Assembly: GCA_028023455.1 (NCBI GenBank)
Contig: JAQFVV010000180.1
Coordinates: 1,180,001 to 1,244,000, forward strand
Length of the DNA: 64,000 nt
From: Epiperipatus broadwayi
Lineage: Eukaryota > Onychophora > Udeonychophora > Euonychophora > Peripatidae
Reading direction: 5' to 3'
In this document: piece after piece, positions 36,166-46,813 of the stretch
Layout of the letters: the number at the start of each line of letters is the position of its first letter
Numbering within the stretch: position 1 is the first letter of the stretch
Program-made: the position numbers and the translations under genes
Notes under the pieces: model-generated
Told to the model about the DNA's origin: nothing
Database searches by the model: none
The model's input: only the letters and a program-made list of their open reading frames with translations

Positions 36166-36650
36166 AACATTGCAGAACTCCACAATTAATCAAGACCACA
36201 TCACTGACAATACCATAAATATTAATAAAATGTTTTCTATAGTTTAAATAACTCTCCAACCAACTACCAATAGAATCACTAAACCATACAAGTAGCAATA
36301 CTTAATCAAAATACTATACTTAACAGAATCAAATGCTTTACATAAATCAAAATAAATAGCCAATGTTTTAAGTTCATGATCTAATGAAGATGTTAAATAA
36401 TGAACATGATGTTTTAGAACATCTAATTTACCTCTACAGGAAGAAAACCACATTGATAGTCAGATAAAATTTCATTTTTAAACAGAAATGGTAACATTTG
36501 ATCCTTAACAATCATTTCCAATAATTTAGAAAAAAAGAAATAATGGCAATTGGCCTATAATTAATCATAAGAATAGAATCATCCTTTTTATAAACAGGAG
36601 TAATAACATTAACTTTCAAACATTCAGGAAATGTTCCAGAAGCAAATGTA

Positions 36651-36652
<2 letters not shown>
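36166..36652 (-). pseudogene. Jockey-like LINE, RT 5' half
   Basis: Minus strand: ASGTFPECLKVNVITPVYKK and YRPIAIISF (RT motifs 1-2, I-x-P-V-x-K-K and N-Y-R-P-I) at 36520-36650, then YFDLCKAFDSVKYSIL (motif A, D-L-x-K-A-F-D) at 36350. Then comes NCGVLQ, a decayed form of the motif B G-V-P-Q-G, near 36180. The reading is lost at the LTR boundary and resumes at 31085. The upstream end abuts the large microsatellite. It is one element with 30068-31109, split by the LTR insertion. Confidence 0.75.
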
Positions 36653-36736
<84 letters not shown>

Positions 36737-37000
36737 GAAGAAGAAGAAGAAGAAGAAGAAGAAGAAGAAGAAGAAGAAGAAGAAGAAGAAGAAGAAGAAG
36801 AAGAAGAAGAAGAAGAAGAAGAAGAAGAAGAAGAAGAAGAAGAAGAAGAAGAAGAAGAAGAAGAAGAAGAAGAAGAAGAAGAAGAAGAAGAAGAAGAAGA
36901 AGAAGAAGAAGAAGAAGAAGAAGAAGAAGAAGAAGAAGAAGAAGAAGAAGAAGAATAAGAAGAAGAAGAAGAAGAAGAAGAAAAAGAAGAAGAAAAAGAA

Positions 37001-37047
<47 letters not shown>

Positions 37048-37074
37048 AGTAGTAGTAGTAGTAGTAGTAGTAGT
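36653..37074. repeat. 422-bp compound trinucleotide microsatellite AAT-AAC-AAG-TAG
   Basis: Four uninterrupted blocks in order: AAT (about 36653-36705), AAC (36706-36735), AAG (36736-37047, with a few AAA, TAA and GAG interruptions at 36950-37025) and TAG (37048-37074). Each block differs from the previous one by one base per unit. It separates a minus-strand from a plus-strand LINE fragment. Confidence 0.97.
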
Positions 37075-39146
37075 CCATCATATACATGGATTATACCTAT
37101 TTTACTAGTACAATTTATCAAAACACATGAAAAAATAACCACACTAAACAATCTAAGGCCCATGTCAATGAGCCCTCTAGGTATCAAAATGCTGGAGTCA
37201 ATCATTAAAGACAAAATAGAACCCTATATTATACCTATACTATCTAAAATGCAGTTTGCTAAGAAAGGCTCATCTACAATGCAAGCAGCTTTTCTATTCA
37301 AAACAGTCATTCTGTCAGAAATAATAAAAAATATAGTCCAGTTGTAATCCAACTGGATATAAAATCAGCATTTGATATGATTCCGATTGAACTCCTTATG
37401 CAGACACAACAATACCAAGATCCTTAATATATTTAATCACCAATCTTCTATTAAGTTGAAAAATACATATTCCACTTAATGGTAAGAATTCCCCCTCTTT
37501 TGTACCTTACTGTTCAATTTCACAAGGTTCACCACTAAGTGCCCTTTTTTTACTTTCTATATCAATCCCTTACTGAATATGATAGAAAAAGAATTATCAG
37601 GCATATACATACCTGGTCTGAAAGCAAACATCTTTTGTATTGCCTACACGGATGATGTTTCGATTTTTTTAACTTGTAAAAAACAGATCCCAACTCTATT
37701 GAAAATTCTTAATTCATATACTAATAAATACAAGTTGGAGTTTAACATGGATAAATCTTCTGCGTGGTCAATATATACAGGGCAATTTCACACACAACAT
37801 TTTCAAGGAAAACCCAGCTCTTTTGTGGGATTCCCCTTCTATTTGAGCAACCTAGACATGCATCGACAAATACAAGACAAAATTAAAAATAAAATAGAAA
37901 ATATAATTGATTCACTTTCAAAATCTTACCTTTCATTGTATTCAAAAGTATCCCTGTTTAATCTATTAATTATGACTCGAATCACATACTATTCTCTAAT
38001 AATACTATACACTAAATCTTTTACTAATAAAATAAACTCATTATGTAGAAAGTTGCTGTGGGGGAAAAAGATTGTTTCAGTTTCACTAAAACGTATTCAA
38101 GCTTCTCTAATACAAAATGGTTTAGGACTACATTCAATACATATTTTTAACATTCAAAAGACATTAAATCTCATTTCTGCATGTGATTATTTATTTCCAT
38201 ACATGAAAGTGTTCTTCAAGATTACCCCAACAGATAAACCACCACCAACCAGTGGATATTGGAAAAATCTTGTTTACACTAATTCTTAACATTCCAAGCA
38301 TAATTTTTGCACCACCTCAAGATAAATTTAAATATTGGGATGTATACCAGATAATTTGCTCTCCACTAAATAATAAAAGACCAATTTTAAACATTAACAA
38401 TAGACAACTAACCTGAAAATTTAAATTCTGGTCATTAGAACCCAAATATTATGATTTTCTACTCAAATTAAATCTTGAAGCATTGCCGACATTACACTTT
38501 TGTAGATACAGAAGGCATTACATAAATACAGAAGACATATGCTGGTTATGTCATAGAGAAACTGAGACACAAGAACATTTTCTTTTTACCTACCCTGTAT
38601 TTGATAATATTCGTTCATCCATACCATCATTGTACAAACGAAGAAATTGTGACATTCAAACACTTTTACAATCATTTGTTAAGGGTAGCTACCCACATAT
38701 TCGAGCAAGTACTTTTATATTATTCTCACTATGGTGTACAAGATGCTCCTTCATGTACAACAACAATCCAAGAAGATATCCAAACACATTCTGGAACAAA
38801 ATTGAACAGCTCCACTTAAGGGATGAAAAAAGTGTATCCCAAAAGATGTACACAGCCACTTGGTCTATATTACAACAGCGCTCAAAACTATAAAAGAAAA
38901 AAAAAGACTAATAAAAAACAGAACTAAGAGCCTTATGAGTGCACAAAACTAATTGGATGTATATTTTTATTAAAAAAAAATGTGTAGACCCAAATTTGTA
39001 AACCACATGCATATCCTTTGTCTTTGTTGTCCCCTCCCCCAATTACATTTTCAACTTATTTATACTAACTTCAATTCATCTGCATGTGGTAAAATAGTTA
39101 TAAATGTAACCTTTTTCTCGTTATATTCAATAAAGTCTTTTTGAAA
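37075..39146 (+). pseudogene. Tx1/L1-like LINE, 5'-truncated, RT to 3' end
   Basis: Order of parts: LGIKMLESIIKDKIEPYI and QFAKKGSSTMQAA (RT fingers, 37162-37347), LDIKSAFDMI (motif A, near 37355), a SQGSPLSALFF-like motif B near 37525, AYTDDVSIFL (motif C, 37642), FNMDKSSAW (motif D), then a long thumb region to 38289. Near 38480-38640 there is a CWLC-x-x-E-x-E-T-x-x-H zinc-knuckle-like motif. An AATAAAG signal near 39129 precedes the 3' end. The 236- and 136-residue pieces are intact, but shifts at about 37350, 37570 and 38290 break the protein. Motif order and the C-terminal knuckle favour the L1/Tx1 group. Confidence 0.78.
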
Positions 39147-39194
39147 GATGATGATGATGATGATAATAATAATAATAATAATAATAATGATGAT

Positions 39195-39259
<65 letters not shown>
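39147..39259. repeat. GAT/AAT/ATT compound microsatellite
   Basis: It begins directly at the 3' end of the Tx1/L1-like LINE with GAT, then AAT, GAT, AAT, and finally the complementary ATT, making an AAT-ATT inverted junction near 39229. The ATT part may be the tail of a further minus-strand element beginning at 39260. Confidence 0.95.
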
Positions 39260-42200
39260 GCCACATTGATTAAATCAATTTATAGATTGTACATTGGTTC
39301 ATGTGTATATTTACAGTACAATAAATGGGGTTAAGATTACATAGAAATATTTTACAATGTCTTAATATTTACATTACTGTACTAAACTTTAATAATTTTT
39401 TATTTTTATTATCATCAGTGTTTTCACTTCTGTGCTTTTTTTGTATCCATATTGTAACCATAGGAAATTGATAGTAGATGGAATTGGGATGTGATGAAGG
39501 GATGGAAGTAAACCATAACAATTTAACATAATATATAATTCACACCTACAGTTGAGGCACCAATTATAACCTTAAGAGAAATAGAAGGACTCTTAAAGGG
39601 GTATAATGTTGTAAACAGGAGAAAAATATATAATATATACCCAGGATAGACTCTTATATACATCACACCCCTGGTATTATGATGATGAGCTTTAGCTGAG
39701 TGGTGGGTACATATAATTTAATGATTACACCAGAGACTTCTATTAAGATAAAGGGAAATTTTTTAAGTAATAGTAAAAATGCATATTACATTATAAATTA
39801 TTAAAACAAATTAGCAAGAGGAAAAACTTCACTCTAAATTACAAAATACTTTTAATATCTAGATTCACCTTCATCAAAATATATTCTCTGAGTAGAAATT
39901 TAAAAAAAAGTAATTTGCACTCAAAATAGAATCTTCTGTGAATTTTAATCTTCCAATATTTTAATTAATCAAAATCTGAGCTACCAACTTAAATAAAAGC
40001 ATCATCAATATAATTTTTTGTAAATCTTGAACTTTAAATGTTTTCACTAATATGATTTTTATGTCACCAACCCAAATAGTAGCATGATCTAAACAATTCT
40101 ACTCTTGTAGAGTATAGTACAATGTATCTTTCTAATAGCACAGAGAATAATAAAAAATTTCTTATGCCACAACTATAATTCTAATCTAAATAAATGAATG
40201 GAAAATTGATGTAATGATGATAATTATAAGAATGATTCAGGGTTCTTTGTAATTCTTAAAAGTTATGTTACAATAGTATTGTGTTGCCAATAAAATGACT
40301 GACATCCTGATAGACTATAGGAGACATATACTTTTCTCATAAGCTAATGTTTCTAAATCTCTTATAATAACAAGAGTAATTATTCAAAATATATTTAATT
40401 TATTAAATAATTTCATAAATAAAATATAAAATTTAGAAGAATCATAGCATATTACCCAGGATCACACTCAAAATATCTGAAAGAAAATGGTACATTTTAT
40501 GTCTTCCCATTAACCCATCAACAACACAATTTAAATAATTGCATGTAATTCTTATAACTCTGAATATTTAATAAACAAATTAATATTGTGCACTCCAGAA
40601 AAATAATCTAAGTAATCTTAAGAATATCAAGTATATTTCCAATTTTATTTGTTATAATTTCCATCTTTAGAATTGAAGTATTTATGGAAAATTTTCCATT
40701 TAAAAACATTTAGATTTGGATCTGCATGAATTAGTTATCTGTTACCCAGATTTCTTTTAGAAATCAAAATTATTAAAATTATGACCATTGTAGAGTTTGT
40801 GAATTTTAAGAACTCAAGACAAAGGCACAGATAGAAAAAAACATAAACTCAGTTTTTAAAATAATAACAAATACATTTATTAATGACTATAAGTAATACA
40901 ATATTTTATGTACAACAAAAATCAAAGCTATTTGCCAAACATAGGCACTGTTATATTGATCGGTATCATGGAACATAAGTGACATATCCTGACTTCAATA
41001 ATAAATAAACTAAAGGTTTAAACAAAATAAAATGTTTTGATAGGCTATTTACCAAATACACTCAATGGAGGTATTAATTTAACATTAACTAGTTTATTTA
41101 AAGTTATTCTTGGTTAAATATTCCCTTTAACAAAAATGGGATTTCAGAAAAATAAAAATAATGATAGCCCAAGTCATAGCTGAGCAATAAACATTTTATT
41201 TAAAAATACATTTTAATCAGGCATCAATTAACATTATTTTTTTCCATAATTGAAAATGATTGCTACTTTAAATTACACACTAACTGGATTTGAATATAAA
41301 GCTGGCATGATAAAACTGACTATCAGACTTAAACAATAAATTAATATTGCTAGGCTCTATTAAAATTTTAGTTTAAATATAAGGAAAGGTAGGGGTCATT
41401 CACCAGAAGTCATGTACACACTTACTATACTGAATTACTGTCCACATAATAATAATAAAATATCTAGTGTTAAACAACTTACAAACCCACTAGTGAAATG
41501 CTCCATAAGGGGCAGATAAATACATGAATACGTGTATTGCCCGTTACACCATGTGCTAAACAATAAGCATTTAAATTATAAACATTTTGTTGGTTTGCTT
41601 GTGGCTAGCTGGAACAACACAGCAACAAAATACAGACAATGTTATACTTAATCATAAAAACGAAGTGCAACCTGAAAAACTGATTCTTCAAAAGCTATCC
41701 TATCATTGCCATATCATATCTAATACACGAATAACTTCACCTACTATGGTAGAAAAATATATTTAATTACATCATGAGTGATATGCAAAACCCAGGCTCC
41801 ACAGAGCAAAACAACTTAAGCAAAAATGTGGTGGCTTCCAACACCTATATCTAAGGTGAAATGTATATGTGGACTTTGTCTCAGCACATAAGAAAAACGG
41901 AAAACACACCAAAGTAATGATCCTCTCTAGAGATCTAGGTACCTTAATATGCGATAACGATCACTAAATAAAAAGCACTATCAGCTCATGGAATAAAATG
42001 TGTGACAGAGGAGAGAGCATTTCTATCCTGCAAAGCACAATAAACATACTATATCAAATAAAGCCTAATTTTCTAAGGTAAATATATATCTCAAACTAAG
42101 TGATGGCAAGATAACCAATAAACACTGATAAAAGCTGACTAAATTAATATGCATAGTAAAATAACAAACAATAAGCAATGTCTGAAACCAACAATATAAG

Positions 42201-42782
42201 AGCAAGTCAAATGACTATAAAATATTTAAAATTATGGCACAATAAAATTCGGCAATAAATAAGAAATACACACATATATGCAATGGATAATATGAAATTT
42301 CATAAAAACAGAGTGGACGTAAAAGCAAACTAAATAAAATAAATTAAAACTAATAAATACTCAATTATATCAAAACTTGATAGTGAATCATTATATTGTA
42401 ATGATTACATTAAAAATATTGGACTTCTGATAAACACGCTGGCTGTTTGACCAGTGCATGAATAGAATATTCAGCAAAACCCTTTTTTTTATAAAAAAAA
42501 TAAATGTAAGAGATAAATATCTCTAATGAATAAAGCATTTTAAAGTTTACCTTGAAGAGAAGAATATCTCCTCAGAATAAAGCATTTTTAAAATGAACTT
42601 TAAACCAGCAATATCAAATTTACATGATAATGTGCAAAAATACTTACACATTCTGTTATGACCACAATAAAGACATTAATAACAATAATAAAAATAAGAT
42701 TTACCTTGACATAAAACAATATCATAATAGCACTAAAAATAAGAAAGCAATAATAATAATAAATAGCATTTTTTTCGAACAC
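39260..42782. other. AT-rich DNA; possible LINE 3' UTR at its left edge
   Basis: The first about 60 bases (TATAGATTGTACA region) weakly resemble the sequence at the 3' end of the LINE at 29300, suggesting a decayed minus-strand 3' UTR. The remainder, including a slightly less AT-rich part at 41400-42500, shows no coding signal I can recognise. If the exon at 42783-42881 is real, part of this may be its intron or 3' UTR. Confidence 0.35.
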
Positions 42783-42881
42783 CTTAGTTCATTAGTGGAA
42801 CCTTTTGATACTGTGCAGTATGTTGAGGGCACAAAGTCTTTCCTTGGCGGATTGTCGTAGCGACGAAGAGTTCCGTACCAA
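42783..42881 (-). CDS. Candidate internal exon of an unidentified host gene
   Basis: A 99-bp block is markedly richer in G+C than its surroundings. On the minus strand it follows TTCAG and ends with AAG before GTGTTC, so it has plausible splice acceptor and donor sites. In one frame (phase leaving one base before the first codon) it reads WYGTLRRYDNPPRKDF, then VPSTYCTVSKGSTNEL without stops, a balanced composition unlike the low-complexity frames around it. I do not recognise the family. The other two frames are open for most of the block too, and the polypyrimidine tract is poor, so this is a candidate only. Unspliced reading would hit a stop about 20 codons downstream. Confidence 0.4.
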
Positions 42882-42889
42882 CTGAATTA

Positions 42890-44870
42890 CATTTTTTTTA
42901 GAAATGCAGCAAGTAGCTTCAAATATGCATGAACAAATATCATTATAATTCTTAAAACTAATTTAAAGACTAAGTTGAAATTCAGATATAAAAATTTGGC
43001 CAATATGGAAATAAAATGTCCAGCTGGAAAACACTCATTTGGTGATGACTGAAAATAGCGCAATTTTATTCTGTTAACATTTTCAAGAGTCCGCAGTTTA
43101 TTAGAATGAATAATACTTTTTTTTTTTTAAAGAAACATACTTTTTTTTTAATATTCTTTAAGACGAAGCATTTTTAAAAACAAGCGTGAATTAATTCTAT
43201 AATCACAGCAAAAGTCATTTCCAGGTTTTATTTTTTTACTTATCAACTTTCTTGCGAAGATAGTATTCATTTCAATAGTCTGCAGGTAATAATACAATGC
43301 ATGTCAAACGTCTATTGCAATTTTTCAGCAAACTATTTTTTTAGAAGCAATTAATTAGAAGTTTAAAGTTTCTCCCATTCATTCAAAATATTATATTCTC
43401 ATATATTTCCTTATTTTAATATTTTTATTAAGTTCAACTTCCTTCAAAATACTTTTAAAAATGATACAAATTTGGAGAAAGCAAACACATTTACATAATA
43501 ATTTTCCTTAAGTTAAAGACGACAAGTTATTTTTAGCATTATACAGTTCATTTTCTTAATAATTATTTGTCACAAATAAGTTATCTCTTAATTAGTAGGG
43601 TAATTGGTATCACAGAATCATAATGATTCACTCAGAATTGGAGCAGTTTATAATTCATAATTTCATATTTTAATTTCTTTCTTTTAAAAAAATTAAATAT
43701 AAATGAAGAATAGATCAATGCAATGTCCTGCCCAATTTTGTGAATTAACTTAAATAAATACATCACTTGACTTCTTTTAAAAATTATCTTTAAATAAGAT
43801 TGACGAAGTTTAAATATGATAAATTAATAACTTTTCCATGGCATTATGCTAATAGTTTAAATGAGTTTTATTGAATCGAAAATATAGAAAATGAGATACC
43901 TTTAAGTAGTTCAGCAAATCATTGTAGGTTCAAATAACTATTAAATTTATAATTTAACACTTTTAAGAAAACAAAAATAAAATAATTATAAAAAATTATC
44001 ACTTGTTAAAGTTATCACACAGTTGAATCAAATCAGAGAAAGACAATCAACCCTAAAATTTATCCTAAGTTTAAATATCCTTACCATATCAATACTAGTA
44101 ACCTCCCTTGACACCCTATCAACTGAAAATTCCAACAAAACTCATTTAGAAAATTATTCTTTAACCTACCTATTTAAGAATAGAAATTTTTTAGTGAATA
44201 ACATAAATTTTCTTACTAATTAAGAAAATTAATAAAAAAGACTTATCTTTCTTCACCTGTTACTTTTTACAACCCTTTATTGTTTAAGTTTAGAAAATAT
44301 ATATTTATTAAAAACTTTAATGATTTTAATTTTTAAAAACAATTATCTTGGTGGTTAAGAAGGTAACTTAAATTCTTCCATTCACACACACATGCACACA
44401 TATAGGAAATGACGTCTCCTAATCTACAGTTTAACTTATTCAAACAATTGTATATTAGTTAATTGAATTGAAAAAAGCATTACTTATAAAGATATAATTT
44501 ATTTTTTTAGTTAATTAATTAAATAAGAATATACTCTACTACTTTATGATTTACACTACAGCTTAATAATCATATTATTATTAATTATGCTATAACCTTT
44601 AACTCCCTATCACTAATATATATAATTTTAATAATAAAATTAATTCTGATGATTCTCTTTTTATCTTTATCAAATATATTTGACTGAATGCTTACTTTAA
44701 TAATAATTTTTACCTTTACAAGTTAATATTTATTTGATATTCATTAAAATACCATAAAGTAAATATTTTATTTTATTCAAATTAATTAGCATAACTGCTA
44801 TAAATGCAGTTATAATTCTTGACACTTTTATTTATTATTTACTATTTTTTTCATTATAAAATATTACTAA
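42890..44870. other. AT-rich DNA, nothing recognised
   Basis: No gene, RNA or repeat boundary recognised. Confidence 0.5.
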
Positions 44871-44879
44871 ATAGTACAG

Positions 44880-46050
44880 ATTATTTTATTAAGAAAATAG
44901 TTTAATAACAATGTACAAAAGTACAGGGTTATAATTTATAGACATTTGGCCCCCAATCAACCTATCACCAACCCCTTCCTTGAAGTACATCTTGAAGCCT
45001 GTCCATTGTCTTAACAAAAACATCTGGAGGATTGTTATAAGTTTGATTATTGTTGGTTCAGGGTCCATGTGGCTGTATACATGTCTGGGGGGCAAAGGGT
45101 AATCAATTTGTCTTTATCTTGGATCTGCATTAGCTTGTTTTGAAATGTTGAAAGACACTAATCTAATGTCTTCCCAATCAGAAATTTGCACCTAATGCAC
45201 CACAGAGTATATAGGATTAATATTGCTACTTTGATAGTATTGATTTGTCTTATCAGCCCCCATTATTTGTGCTACCATGGTATTGTTTTTTCCTGTATGT
45301 GTTACATAGTATGTCTCTTATTTGGCTTAGTCCTCTACAGTGGTGCACTAAGTGCTTCCAATGTTTCTTCTGCTTCTCCACAGAAAGGATCAATAGATAT
45401 GTACATTCTTCTGTGGAAAAGAAAATGGATAGTTGGTAATGCATCCAAGTTCATTTTCAGAATAAAATCAAAAAATTTTGGTTCCAATTTACATCTTTTA
45501 TATTCTTTTTTCATTTTCTTATGCTTATTCCCAATATTGGTGGTGTGTTATTCTCTTCATTGTTGTTTGTGTGTATTATTGTTTCAATTTTTGCATTTGT
45601 ATTGACATGTAGACGAAGACTATATTGATTGTGATGATTTTGTGATAAAATATGACAATTAGTAGGTGTGAATCTATATGAATTATTTTGAAAATTATGA
45701 ATGGGCAGGCATTGATAATTACTAGACCAGTGTCTGCCGAGGGAGACATTGTATCCTTGGAACATGCACAAAACCCTTCAGCATTTAGATATCTGTTAGG
45801 ATCTATTTTTGATACAACATAAATCTTGGTTTCAATGAGCCCTGTAATATGTGGCCTTATCTCTTTGATCCAGTTTTTTAAGTTTGTAAAATTTGGAAAT
45901 CACATTCAAACTTCTCACATTGATTGGTGCTATTTTTATCATTATAATTCTGTTTGAGTGTATTGATATTTTAATCTCTCTTGTTCATTGATAGCATCTC
46001 AGATGCATCTTCATAGTCCAGCTCAATTTCTTCATCAGAAAAATAAATTG
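44880..46050 (-). pseudogene. Internally deleted LINE: endonuclease start joined to zinc-knuckle tail
   Basis: On the minus strand, near 45960-45780, the sequence reads as an APE-type endonuclease start: a KIAPINVRSLN-like stretch, then IKEIRPHITGLIETKI (N-x-R-S-L and the catalytic E-T-K). More decayed endonuclease sequence follows to 45510. Near 45440-45290 the frame gives PFCGEAEETLE and, shifted, HLVHHCRGLSQIRD: the C-x-x-C-x-E-x-x-E-T-x-x-H-x-x-x-x-C knuckle found after the RT of several LINE groups. The whole RT, normally more than 2 kb, is missing between them. Clade not resolved. Confidence 0.55.
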
Positions 46051-46129
46051 GTTAATAAAGTGAGTTCATTTGATTATTATCTATTTTTTCAGTTTTTACT
46101 TTTTTATGTCTGTTCTTATTTGGGGATGG

Positions 46130-46336
46130 TTATTTCTTCCATGATTTGTGTGCTGGTCTTGTTTATTATTCTTGATGTTTGTGCTCTTAATGACACCATG
46201 GGTATCAGAACTATCAAGCCATGTAACCATTGTAAGACAGCCATAAAGAACCTTTGTAACCTAATTATTGTGCAATAAAGTGTATTGTTGAATAATAATA
46301 AAAATAATAATAATAATATTGATGATGATGATGATG
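46130..46336 (+). repeat. Possible LINE 3' end with AATAAAG signal and AAT/GAT tail
   Basis: AATAAAG at 46274 is followed within about 15 bases by an AAT then GAT array (46291-46336). The same layout ends the Tx1/L1-like LINE at 39147. This suggests a very short 5'-truncated insertion. No coding motif remains. Confidence 0.4.
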
Positions 46337-46813
46337 CTATATTTTATTTCCAGGTTTAGAATAATTTTGCAATGATTTATTTAAAACAAATAAATTATAG
46401 CTCCTAAAAAGTTCTCAGATATCATTTAATTAATTTTAAATTGACCTTTTATCAAATTATAATGTCAAATAAATATCCTAGAAACCTAAACAATATAAAT
46501 TAATTTTACTAAATCTAAACACATAAGCTTTCGTACGCGCACGTACATAAAATATAAGAACTATTTGTTCTAATATTTAAGTACAATGCAATCTTAACTG
46601 TAATTACTTTCTTTCAAAATACCTTGTCTTGTAATATTGGATTTATTGTTCAATTCTGTATTTTATTATAAAATATTTATTTTATCTTTATGTACCTCTA
46701 TTTGTTTATACAGTTTAATATTGTTTTTCTCTAATAATAATAATGATAAAAATATAAATGTAAATATTTTAATATAAATGATTAGAAATTTTTTTGGGGA
46801 AGACATTTTAAAT

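Noticed and set aside
36512-37214. Two frames of about 190 residues of poly-Phe and poly-Leu
   Set aside because: They arise from the TTC/CTT trinucleotide array. Only the last about 45 residues of one are real LINE sequence, annotated separately.
44640-44670. CTGATGA in AT-rich DNA
   Set aside because: Chance match: no GAAA box and no stems.
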